Origin: Rheum nobile
Taxonomy: Eukaryota > Streptophyta > Magnoliopsida > Caryophyllales > Polygonaceae
Reading direction: 5' to 3'
Length of the DNA: 64,000 nucleotides
NCBI GenBank assembly: GCA_027886185.1
Contig: WOAB01000188.1
Span: 930,001 to 994,000 of the forward strand
Part shown: in pieces, positions 45,183 through 54,990 of the stretch
Layout: the number at the start of each line of letters is the position of its first letter
How positions within the stretch are numbered: the first letter of the stretch is position 1
Program-made: the position numbers and the translations under genes
Notes under the pieces: generated by a model
Told to the model about the DNA's origin: nothing
Databases searched by the model: none
Seen by the model: the letters and a program-made list of their open reading frames with translations, nothing else

Positions 45183-45268
45183 TACAAGGGCATGTGCAAT
45201 GCGCCTTATATCACCAATTGAGCTGCAGCTCAATTGGTGATATAAGGCGCATTGCACATGCCCTTGTA
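45183..45268. repeat. 86-bp perfect palindrome (head-to-head junction)
   Basis: Two 43-base arms without spacer, centred on CTGCAG, formed by the tRNA-like heads of units 4 and 5. It would extrude a long hairpin. Confidence 0.9.
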
Positions 45269-45480
45269 TCAAAGGTCAGGGGTTCGAAACCCCCTGGCAA
45301 CAACCTGCTTGGTTGGTGCCTGCCTGCACAGCATGGCCCAACCAGCGATGGGTTGGGGTTCACGGTCTGCAGACCTGATCTAGGGGGTCTCTCTCGGGTC
45401 TACATGATTACCTACCCTGCACAAGTGGGGCCATATGGGTTCGGCGGCTGAGCCGTTGTGAGGTTCCCTGCATCAAATAG

Positions 45481-46040
45481 GATATGTCAATAATAAAGGG
45501 AACAATGATGCTGAAGAAGAAAAGGCTAGGCGAGAACTTGTTGAGATGAATGAGAACCTCAGTATTGCTCTGGCCACTTCTCGTGATAGGAATCAATTCC
45601 TATCAGAGAAGATCATGGTCCTTGAGAACAAGGTTGAGGTTGCCAAACGTCTCAATGAAGGTTCTCAAAGTCCTAAGAAGGAACCAAAGGGAAAAGAAAA
45701 GATGGTTCCTGAAAACCAATGGTTCACCAATTCCTTTGCTCACAAAAGATATATTGACATGGCCCATAGCAAGGTTAGAAACAATGTTAATTTTAACAAA
45801 AGGAAAACTGAAAAACCTTTTAGGCCAGGAAAAGGAAAATATAGACATGTTATTTACAATCGTTTGTGTACCTACTGTGGTAAGAATGGTCATTACAACA
45901 CTGATTGTGCTGAGAAAAGGAACTTTGAAAAGGAGAAAAGTACTCATTACCATGAAACGAACCAGTTCCCTGGTCATTCACAGACTCGCAATGCTAATCC
46001 CCCCAGTAAAGCCAAGCTTCGCTGGGTTCAGAAATCTTAG
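45481..46040 (+). pseudogene. Copia gag C-terminal region with second zinc knuckle
   Basis: Continues the gag frame after the SINE cluster: EEEKARRELVEMNENL coiled coil, basic region (KRKTEKPFRPGKGKYRHV) and a second CCHC-like motif (CTYCGKNGHYNTDC). It ends at TAG 46038-46040. An ATG at 45546 lies inside the coiled coil and is not the real start. A second knuckle just ahead of protease suggests that gag and pol were once one frame. Confidence 0.8.
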
Positions 46041-46049
46041 TTCCCTTGT

Positions 46050-46216
46050 GTGCAGAAAGAAGAGAGGCAACCCCAACTATGGTACATTGACAGTGGTTGC
46101 TCATGCCATATGGCCGGAAAAAGAAATCAAATGACCTCTCTTCAACCTCTCCAAGGAGGGAACATATCCTTTGGAGACAAAAGCAAAGGGAAAATCTGTG
46201 GAATAGGAACTGTGAA
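46050..46216 (+). pseudogene. Copia protease, N-terminal part
   Basis: Aspartic protease start with LWYIDSGCSCHMAGKR (catalytic Asp-Ser-Gly) and ISFGDKSKGKICGIGTV. The domain is cut at 46217 by the LTR of gypsy T and its remaining part is gone. The open frame runs on into the LTR's own pol-tail sequence to 46433, giving an accidental fusion. Confidence 0.85.
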
Positions 46217-46984
46217 TGATGAGGGATCATCTACGTCACCTCAAATGCCTACCTTTGATGGTGCCATTACACGAGCAAGGGCTAAGGAGATTCAACATGA
46301 GCTAGACAAGATTGTGACCTTCCTCTTGTCTAAGGAGTCTACTATGCTAGAGGATCTCCCTAAGCCTGATTTGAAGACCATGGTGACCATCTCGGTGCAT
46401 GAAGACCTCAAGAGTGTTGAGGGAAATACTTGAAGATTGTAATTGCATTTTATGACATTCTTTGACATTTTCCTTCCGGTTTTATGTTGTTTAAAGACAC
46501 GGTTTTGTCTTGTTTTTCCTTAGTTTAGGACCGGCCTTTAGGAGGTATAAAAGGCTCCCTAAAACATTTCCTTTGCTGGTTTTGGATGGTTAAAAGTTGT
46601 AAACGTTTTTTTTGGTTTTCTATCAAACAGGAGCTTTGAGAGAAAACATCCGGTTGTGTGAATTTGGCTTGGTTGCTTTGTGTGTGTCAACTCCTTCGAG
46701 TTTGGTTTGCACGGATCATCACGAGCATCCTCTTCGTGCCCTTGGCAGCCTTGGCCAATCGTGTGAAGTTGTAGAAGATGGGTCGATCTCTCATTTGGTT
46801 TGGTTCTTGATTCACCAAGATCAAGGGTTTAATCATTGTTGATATTCGGTTCTTCTTGTCTTTCTATCTTTGTTCTTCCTTTGCATTTACTTTGTGCCGA
46901 TTCCTTATCCTTTTGTTGTTCTTCTTTGAGTCTTGTTGGAAGCTTGGTGTCTAGATCGTTGCATAGGAGTTCGTTCCTATATCA
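46217..46984 (+). repeat. 5' LTR of gypsy T (768 bp)
   Basis: TGATGAGGGATC to CCTATATCA, followed by AG and a primer site. The first 217 bases keep a pol-tail frame with GAITRARAKEIQHEL. A GGTATAAAAGG box at about 46543 is a strong TATA candidate. Confidence 0.92.
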
Positions 46985-46986
46985 AG

Positions 46987-46998
46987 TGGTATCAGAGC
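46987..46998 (+). promoter_or_regulatory. Primer-binding site of T
   Basis: TGGTATCAGAGC two bases after the LTR end. Confidence 0.93.
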
Positions 46999-48353
46999 TA
47001 GGTTGACACCAACTCCGCCGCCGGCGCCGCCGCATCGCCGCCCTGGGATTGCTAGCCTTCCTTTGGCTTGTGTTTGTGCAAGGTCCGGTTAGTGTTCTTC
47101 TCAGTTTTCTTGAGTCTTTGTGTTCCTTTTACTTGTGTTGTCCTTGTGATTGTGGAGTTGAGAAGTTTTGCCACCCTAAGCCGCCGGAAACCACCACTGC
47201 TCCGGCCACCAGCCACCACCTCAGCCAACTCCCCACGTCCACACATAACCGAAACACTATCCCCAATATCCCTCCCATACTCGGTTACAAGTCAAAGAAA
47301 AAGAAAGGAAATTCCGAGGGAAAAAAAAAACAACCACTAACCCACCCTTCCTATTTCCACTCCATATCTTTGACCTTTTTAAACCAAAATCCCAGCCATA
47401 TCTCAACACATATCTCGGCCCATTCAAATTCAAAAAAAAGAGAACCAAGAGAATTCGGCAGCCTTTGTTAACTCATCTTAGTCTATTCTCTTATATAATA
47501 CAAATACCTTAGGTTAGTATTTTATTTGTGTATTTTATTTTTGAGACAAAAAAAAAGAAAAAGGAAGTGATCAAAAAAAAAGAAGAAGAAGAAGATCGTC
47601 AAAAAAAAAAAGTAAGGTTGTCTCTTGCATTATATTTCATACACATGTTCCACTACCCTAAGTTGTAAATGTTATAGACTAAGGTTTGTACTTAGCCGAT
47701 TCTCTAGCCAATTCAAGAGGTTTCAAACCAGTATTCCAAGGCATAGCCGAGCCTTACCCTAACCCTATAAACACCTACCCTACGCCTAACCCTCTTCCAA
47801 CTCCATTGTTGCAAAGCCAAGGCAAGGCAAAGGTATGTGTTCTTGTCCCTCTTGAGTTCAGAATATTTGAGTCCCCCATTATTGCATTGCATTACCTTTC
47901 TTGCTTTGTAAGTCCCTTCTAGAGTCTTTGTTTCCTCTTTTGTTGAGTCATTCTTTATTTTCTTTGAAGTTCTGCCGAGCTATCTCCCATATTAGCTCTT
48001 GTTCTTATCTTGTGATCCGATTGCACTAAGCTCACGTGAGGTTTTGACTTATACAAGGCGATTTCTTCCAAAGAAGCCAACGTTCAACAACAAGAGAGAG
48101 TGAGAATCAAACACAAGAGAGCCAAACACTTGTGAGGCGATTTCTGATTTTCACTAACCCTAACATTGTTATTGTTTGTTTCTTTGTGTAGACCATCCCT
48201 TTTCAGAAGTTGCATCAACCATTGGAGCTTGAGAGAGTTAAACACACGAGAGAAACACTAGAGAGGATCAAACACGAAGTGTGAAACACTTGTGAGGAGA
48301 GCTTCTTTGTTTTCACTAACCTTTAACTAGTTGTGTGTTTCTTGTCTTTGATC
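46999..48353 (+). other. Gypsy T leader, no gene seen
   Basis: Untranslated leader of 1.36 kb with A-rich tracts (47549-47610, including GAAGAAGAAGAAG) and two similar phrases ending ACTTGTGAGG(C/A)GA (near 48130 and 48288). Small frames have no known domain. Confidence 0.6.
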
Positions 48354-50059
48354 ATGTCCAAGTCAGTGAGTCCAACTCGATCAAGGAGCTTCGAGCCGGT
48401 GCATCCGGAGGTGTTTAGCCTACTCAAGCAAATGTCGGATACCCTAGCTGGATTGTCGTCTCGGATGGCCACCTTGGAGTCTCGGCCACCACCGGCTGCA
48501 TCCATTCCGTTGGGCACCAATGTGGAGGCTGTAGGCCCTTCACTTGAGCCATCAAGAGTACCCCTTCAGGATCAACGGACCACCTACAATGCAGCAAGGG
48601 CCACCGCCAATCAAGGATCACCACCTCAGTCCGCCACTCAATTGGCCGCCTCACGCCATGGCACCCCTCAAGAAGCCGGCCACTTTCATCCTACTAGAGG
48701 CCACGCTCACCGAGAGCAAGGTTCCCTCCCTAACTCTCCTATGCATAGAACTCATTTTATTCCTAATGCTTTCAATGAGTTTCAAGGGTTCCAAGATGAC
48801 TACATGGATGAGGAAGGTTGGAGGGCCGAGGCGCCTAGAGGATATCAGCCAACGCGAGGCCGCGAGCCCGAGCAAGATGGGATTGGCCGCATCAAGGTGA
48901 AGATACCAAGTTTTGAGGGCAAATGTGACCCGGACGCCTACCAAGAATGGGAAACCAAGGTGGAGCAGATTTGGTCGTGTCACAACTTTTCCGAGTACAA
49001 GAAGGTTCAATTGGCTGCCCTTGAGTTCCATGGATACGCCTTGATTTGGTGGGACAACTTAATCAAGGAAAGGAGGAGAGCCCTAGACCCGGCCGTAGCT
49101 ACTTGGGAGCAAATGAGGGCCTTGATGAGGGTCCGATTTGTGCCCCAACACCACACTAGGGATCTCCGCCAAAGACTTGAGAACTTGAAGCAAGGAGCCA
49201 TGTCCGCTGAAGAGACATACAACGCCATGCAAGTGGCTATGGTGAAAGCCAATGTTGTTGAAGATGAAGAGACAACTATGGCAAGGTATCTTCGAGTTCT
49301 CCATACATCTTTAGCTAACGAAGTGGACTTGTATCCCTATGGTACTATGACAGATTTGCTACACTTGGCAATCAAAGTGGAGAGGAACCTAAAGGCAAGG
49401 AATCAAGCTAGGAGCCAAGGAAGCAAGGCTACCATTGGCGGCCCCAACAATTGGAGAAGCCAACCTAGCCGTGGCTATCCTCCCTTTAGCCGAGACCACC
49501 CTACTGCCAAGGACAAGGAAAGGGCGCCAAATGTGGATCAAGGAGGGCTGAGAAGGAACGTACCACCAAGTGGAACCCCATACACTCCAAGAAACTCGGC
49601 TGCGCCCACTAATGGACCTAAAGGGAGTACTTCTAATCCTACTTCTAGAGCTAGGGATATGGTTTATTTTAAGTGTCAAGGAAGAGGACACATGATGAAA
49701 GATTGCCCTAATAGTAGAACTCTCATGATTAATCATCTAGGTCTTTATGAATCTGAATCTGAGCATGAAAATGATGATGATTGTGTTAATGAGAATGCCG
49801 AGCATGAAACTGAATTTTGTGATGATGATGGCATTGAGTTTGAGCATGGGGAATCTTTAATTTGTAAGAGAACTTTGCATGTACAACCTGCCCCTTGTGA
49901 GGATAATCAAAGGGAAAACCTATTTCATACTAGGTGTTTAATTAAAGGGAAGGTTTGTAATGTGATAATTGATGGAGGTAGTTGTTGTAATATTGCTAGC
50001 ACTGAATTGATCTCTAAGTTACAACTTCCTATCACCCTAGACTTTACAAATTACATTGG
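48354..50059 (+). pseudogene. Gypsy T gag and protease start
   Basis: Start chosen at MSKSVSPTRSRSFEPV (48354), where the family-like sequence begins. Domains: a Pro/Ser-rich N-terminus, a retrotransposon gag domain (IPSFEGKCDPDAYQEWETKV, ALIWWDNLIKERRRAL, YNAMQVAMVKANVVEDEETT, residues about 185-345), a knuckle (YFKCQGRGHMMKDC, where the first Cys of CxxC is retained) and the protease motif VIIDGGSCCNIAST. A 7-base deletion near 50030, compared with R, shifts the frame so the ORF ends at 50063 while pol resumes at 50060. It is the most complete gypsy gag in the window. Confidence 0.88.
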
Positions 50060-52070
50060 ATGAATGATTGTGGCGAATTGAAAGTAAACAAGCAAGCTAA
50101 GATTACATTCACATTAGGCCATTATGAGGATACTATTCTATGTGATGTGGTGCCTATGCAAGCTTGTCATGTGTTATTAGGCCGCCCATGGCAATATGAT
50201 AGGAGAGTCATGCATGATGGATTTACTAATAGGTACTCTTTCTCTTTTAAAGGAAAAGATGTCATATTAAAACCAATGTCTCCTATGCAGATTGCCGAGG
50301 CTTTTGAGAAGAAAAAGGAGAAGGACTTGGGCCAAGACAAAGAGAAGGAGAAGCATCAAGGCAAGGGAGCACCACGGCAGCAAGTGGGCACTCCCTCCAA
50401 GCCACGCCAAACCTTGGAAATGCAGCCTTCTAGTGTCTTGTTAGCTTCCAAAGGTGAGCTACAAGGTGAGTACCTAACTTTAGATACTATCCTTATGCTC
50501 TTGTGTAAGAAACTGACCATGTTAGGTGGAGAGACCTTGGCTGCCTTGCCCCCTAATATCCAAGCCCTTCTAGAGGAGTTTAAGGATGTCTTCCCGGATG
50601 ACATACCCCACGGCCTACCCCCATTGAGAGGAATAGAGCACCAAATCGACCTAATCCCCGGTGCCACCTTACCCAACCAGCCAGCTTATAGAATGAGCCC
50701 TAAGGAGTGTGAGGAAATTCAAACCCAAGTACAAGACCTCCTAGATAAGGGTTACGTGAGAGAGAGCATTTCCCCTTGTGCCGTACCAGTCCTATTAGTG
50801 CCTAAGAAGGACAACACTTGGAGGATGTGTGTTGATTATAGAGCCATCAACAACATCACTATCAAGTACCGTCACCCTATCCCAAGGCTGGACGACATGT
50901 TAGATGAGCTCTTTGGTGCCACACTTTTCACAAAGATAGATCTAAGGAGTGGCTACCACCAGATTAGGATGAAGGAAGGAGATGAATGGAAGACCGCCTT
51001 CAAGACCAAGTTTGGGCTATATGAATGGCTTGTGATGCCATTTGGTTTGACTAATGCTCCCTCTACTTTCATGAGATTAATGAACTATGTTTTGAGAAAT
51101 TATATAGGGAAATTTGTTATAGTATATTTTGATGATATTCTTATCTATAGCAGGTCCCTAGAGGAGCATGAAAGACATCTAAGGGAAGTTCTTTCTACCC
51201 TTCGAGTAGAGCACTTGTATGCCAATTTGAAGAAATGTGAATTTTGCACTAATAAGGTCACTTTTCTTGGTTTTGTAGTGAGTTCACAAGGGCTGCAAGT
51301 GGATGAGGAGAAGATAAAAGCAATTCAAGATTGGCCAACACCTACTACAATCGGCCATGTAAGGAGCTTCCATGGGCTAGCAAGCTTCTATAGGTGGTTT
51401 GTCAAGGATTTCAGCACCATTGCTGCCCCCTTGACCGAGATCACCAAGAAGCATGCTCCCTTTGTGTGGGGAGAGGCACAAGAGAGGGCCTTCAACAATC
51501 TGAAGTGGAGGCTCACCAAAGCACCTCTTCTAGTGCTCCCGGATTTCTCACGGCCATTTGAAGTTGAGTGTGATGCTAGTGGCATTGGCATAGGAGGAGT
51601 CCTCATGCAAGAAGGTAAGCCTATTGCCTTCTTTAGTGAAAAACTGAAAGGTGCATGTTTAAACTACTCTACGTATGATAAAGAATTATATGCATTGTTT
51701 AGAGTACTTAAAACATGGCAACATTACTTATGGCCTAGAGAGTTTGTCTTGCATACTGATCATGAGTCCTTAAAACACTTTAGGAGTCAAGATAAACTTG
51801 ATAGGAGGCATGGTAGATGGATGGAGTTTATTGAAACATTTCCATATGTCATTAAGTATAAAAAGGGAAAAGATAATGTAGTTGCTGATGCGCTTTCTAG
51901 GAGACATGCTTTGCTCACCACATTAGACTCTAAGGTGTTAGGTTTTACTTACATTCAAGAGTTGTATGAGGATGACATTGATTTCGGCACTACATATAAG
52001 CATTGTGTGGCTAAGGGTTCTTTGGATAAGTTTTACTTGTTTGAGGGATTCTTGTTTAAGGTTGATAAGT
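50060..52070 (+). pseudogene. Gypsy T protease end, RT and RNase H
   Basis: About 670 residues of open frame: LLGRPWQYDRRV, a Lys/Glu-rich linker, RT fingers (VLLVPKKDNTWRMCVDYRAI), KIDLRSGYHQIRM, the catalytic YFDDILIY, the connection, and RNase H with VECDASG, YDKELYAL, LHTDHESL and VADALSRR. Catalytic residues appear intact. It starts in the frame offset created by the 7-base deletion and ends by running into copia integrase sequence. Confidence 0.9.
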
Positions 52071-52242
52071 GTCTTTCATGCTCCTCTAAGGACAATCTTG
52101 GCAAGTTCGACCCAAGAAGTGATGAAGGAATCTTCATTGGATATGCCTCAGGCAGCAAGGCATACAAGGTCTTCAACAAAGGACTAAAAAGGTAGAAGAA
52201 AGTGTTCATGTTATTTTTAATGAAAAATCACTTGGAAAGATT
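52071..52242 (+). pseudogene. Copia integrase C-terminal remnant
   Basis: Encodes NLGKFDPRSDEGIFIGYA and SKAYKVFNK, the characteristic end of copia integrase. It is fused in frame to gypsy RNase H, ending at TAG 52193-52195. A one-base loss near AACAAAGGACT shifts the frame from the following RT ORF (VEESVHVIFNEKS). Confidence 0.85.
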
Positions 52243-54156
52243 GTGCAGAACACCACCAGTCCCTTTGAAGATCCGTTTTCCAAGTCATCCCAAGAAGATC
52301 CAGATGAAGATGTCACTCCTCCCAGTTCCTGCCCTGCTGAACGGAACCCTCCAATGGCTTCTCCACCAGTTCCAATGGATAATGAACAACAATCTATTTC
52401 TGGGAACCATGAGCATGACGACAACATCTGTGGAGACCTCAATGATTCATCTTCCCACATGTTCTTCAATGGAGAAGGTGACCCCAACCAGGAAGCTGAA
52501 TGCTCAACTCAGAATGTCTCCACATCAAATACTTTGGCTTCTAACAGAGAAAGAAGAGTCGTCAAGCCTCCAGTTAGGTACGAACATCTAACTTTCTTTG
52601 CCTTTAATGCCTTTTTGTCTATTGTGGAACCAAAGAACATAGGTGAGGCACTAAAGGATGCGGACTGGATCCAAGCCATGCAAGAAGAGCTTCATCAATT
52701 TGAAAGGAACAAAGTCTGGCATCTGGTTCCTCGCCCCAAGGATAAGCACATCATAGGAACCAGATGGGTTTTCAGAAACAAGCTAGATGATACAGGAGCT
52801 GTGATAAGGAACAAAGCAAGACTTGTGGCTCAAGGATACAATCAACAAGAAGGAATTGACTATGATGAAACCTATGCTTCAGTGGCAAGGATCGAAGCAA
52901 TAAGGTTGTTGATTGCCTTCGCATCTCACAAAGGGTTCAAGTTGTTCCAAATGGATGTGAAAACATCCTTCCTCAATGGAATTCTTCAAGAAGAAGTCTA
53001 TGTCAAGCAACCTCCTGGTTTCGAAGACGACGATCATCCAGATCATGTCTACTTTCTAGACAAGGCACTCTATGGCCTCAAGCAAGCTCCCAGAGCTTGG
53101 TATGATCGTCTTGCCCAGTTCCTACTCTCAAATGGCTACAGGCGTGGAGTTATTGATAAGACTCTCTTCATCCTAGAAGAAGAAGGTAACATCTTAGTGG
53201 TTCAAATCTATGTTGATGATATCATTTTTGGTTCCACTAACATGTCCCTTGTAGACAAGTTCAAAGACTTGATGAGCAGTGAATTTGAAATGAGTTTAAT
53301 TGGAGAACTCACATTCTTTCTCGGATTACAAATCACTCAAAAGAAAGATGGTATTCAAATCCACCAACAGAAGTATGTCAGGGAACTATTGAAGAAGTTC
53401 AAAATGGATTCATGCAAGCCTATCTCCACTCCCATATCCACCATTGCCCATCTGAATAAGGACCATTCGAGTCCTCTAATGGAGGAGAAGCTCTATAGAG
53501 GTATGATAGGCTCACTCATGTACCTAACCGCTAGTCGACCAGACATTGTCTTTGCTGTTGGCTTGTGTGCTAGGTTCCAATCTTGTTCGAGAGAAACCCA
53601 CTTCGCTGCTGTAAAGAGAATACTTCGATATCTCAAGGGAACTGACGATCTCTGCATTTGGTACCCCAAAGAATATCCCTTTGAGCTCATGGGTTTCACT
53701 GATGCTGATTATGCCAGATACTTGGTGGATAGAAAGAGCACTTCTGGAATGGCACAGTTCCTAGGCCTTTGCCTCGTGTCATGGGGATCAAAGAAACAAG
53801 TTTCAGTCTCTCTCTCCACCACAGAATCCGAGTACATTGCAACTGCCTCTTGTTGTTCCCAACTTCTCTGGCTAAAGCAACAACTCGCGGACTTTGGTAT
53901 GTCTTATGGCCCTCTCACTATTCTTTGTGACAACACTAGTGCCATAAACATTTCTAAGAATCCTGTGCATCATACTAGGACCAAGCATATTGACATTAGA
54001 CATCATTTTCTTAGAGATCATGTTGAGAAGGGAAACATCATTATGAAATTTTGTAGAACTGAAGATCAAATTGCAGATATATTCACCAAGGCATTGAATA
54101 GAGTTCCTTTTGAGAACCTTAGATTGGAACTAGGAATGATTCTTATTACTCAGTAG
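52243..54156 (+). CDS. Copia reverse transcriptase and RNase H
   Basis: A 637-residue open frame. The acidic, Ser/Pro-rich first 130 residues link from integrase. RT runs from KHIIGTRWVFRNKLDDTG through QMDVKTSFLNG, YGLKQAPRAWYDRL and the catalytic IYVDDIIFGS (near residue 325). RNase H includes FTDADYARYLVDRKSTSG, SLSTTESEYIA, ILCDNTSAI and HTRTKHIDIRHHFL. No stops. Length and motif order fit a complete copia RT-RNase H. The upstream protease and integrase core are lost, so the polyprotein is not made normally; the ATG at 52243 is internal. The closest lineage by appearance is Sirevirus. Confidence 0.9.
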   Translation: MQNTTSPFEDPFSKSSQEDPDEDVTPPSSCPAERNPPMASPPVPMDNEQQSISGNHEHDDNICGDLNDSSSHMFFNGEGDPNQEAECSTQNVSTSNTLASNRERRVVKPPVRYEHLTFFAFNAFLSIVEPKNIGEALKDADWIQAMQEELHQFERNKVWHLVPRPKDKHIIGTRWVFRNKLDDTGAVIRNKARLVAQGYNQQEGIDYDETYASVARIEAIRLLIAFASHKGFKLFQMDVKTSFLNGILQEEVYVKQPPGFEDDDHPDHVYFLDKALYGLKQAPRAWYDRLAQFLLSNGYRRGVIDKTLFILEEEGNILVVQIYVDDIIFGSTNMSLVDKFKDLMSSEFEMSLIGELTFFLGLQITQKKDGIQIHQQKYVRELLKKFKMDSCKPISTPISTIAHLNKDHSSPLMEEKLYRGMIGSLMYLTASRPDIVFAVGLCARFQSCSRETHFAAVKRILRYLKGTDDLCIWYPKEYPFELMGFTDADYARYLVDRKSTSGMAQFLGLCLVSWGSKKQVSVSLSTTESEYIATASCCSQLLWLKQQLADFGMSYGPLTILCDNTSAINISKNPVHHTRTKHIDIRHHFLRDHVEKGNIIMKFCRTEDQIADIFTKALNRVPFENLRLELGMILITQ

Positions 54157-54990
54157 TGACCTCAGTTCTGAGAATTCTTTCCAAGTTCCCTTGATTGACT
54201 AGTTTAAGATATTTAACTTGTTGAGTCTTGATGTCCTTGTGTTATATCTTTTGCTATAAACCCTTCGTGTCATAATGGTTTCTTATAAAGGCTTAGATAA
54301 ATTTTTCTGGTTCGTTTCCTTTTGATTATCATTATTTCTCAACTCCCCATTGTTCAAATTTTTTTGATGGCCCAAAAGTCACAATCTGATCATATTTCTA
54401 ACCCAACATTACAAGCTGAAATGATGATTGTGTACTAAGACCTACTCTTGCCTCATTGCTCAATTTAATTCTCTATGATCCATCTCTAAACCTTCTCTGA
54501 GAATTACTGTGCAATGCGATAAATAGCCTACCCTGATTCCTTGTATGAGAACGTACTGTTTTTAGTTCCTTTGTCTCCACCCACACCAAAGGTTCCCATA
54601 CATTCCTCTAGCTCGCTGAAAATGTCGCCAGAAAGGAACCAGAACATCGCGTCTCTCCAACGGCTCGCTTGGCTTCCCCAGACGCTATTTATGGCATATT
54701 GGCAGGGATAAGCCACGTCTTATCAGTGGCAGACCTCCCTCTTCTCTGAAGGGTCATTTTTTGAATTTAAATTAGCCTTTCCAAAAAGGGTGCAACTCTC
54801 TTCAATGCTTCGGATTTGCCTTGATCTTCTCAACGGCTGGATTTGCTTCGACGGTCACCTCAGCTCTTGGCCATCCCAGATCTTCAACGCCCTTAAAGAG
54901 GTGCTCAGTTGTTTCGAGTTGATCACACAAGCTCTCCATCTCTCTGATCACACAAGCTCTTCACACAGCAATCCTCTTAGCTCCTCTCAA
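54157..54990 (+). other. Copia spacer between RNase H and env-like ORF
   Basis: No recognised domain. A frame open from 54790 precedes the likely start at 54991, and its upstream part (ICLDLLNGWICFDGH) is hydrophobic but not conserved to my knowledge. A spliced or readthrough route to the downstream ORF cannot be judged from sequence. Confidence 0.5.

Larger units (their letters stand above)
44360..45475. mobile_element. Foldback SINE-like cluster, family B (1116 bp, TSD AATAG)
   Basis: Five tRNA-derived units in the order reverse, forward, forward, reverse, forward, bounded by inverted termini TGATGCAGGGAACC and GGTTCCCTGCATCA and flanked by AATAG (44355-44359, 45476-45480). Units carry an A-box-like CAGCTCAATTGGTG and a B-box-like GGTTCGAAACC. 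Units 3 and 4 meet tail to tail at a palindrome centred at 45029/45030; units 4 and 5 meet head to head at one centred at 45225/45226. Removing the cluster and one AATAG restores gag continuity, so it entered as one unit. Confidence 0.88.
46217..52070 (+). mobile_element. Ty3/gypsy element T, right half deleted
   Basis: Plus-strand gypsy with 5' LTR, primer site, leader, gag-protease and RT-RNase H, related to R (for example QGRGHMMKDCPNSRTL in both). Homology stops within the linker after RNase H at about 52069, where copia integrase sequence follows. Its integrase, tail and 3' LTR, together with the copia's protease end to integrase core, are missing: one deletion across the insertion's right border explains both. 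Confidence 0.9.

Noticed and set aside
44510..45320. A-box and B-box motifs suggesting tRNA genes
   Set aside because: No complete acceptor stem or cloverleaf; the sequence after the B box is repeat-specific, so these are tRNA-derived SINE-like heads.
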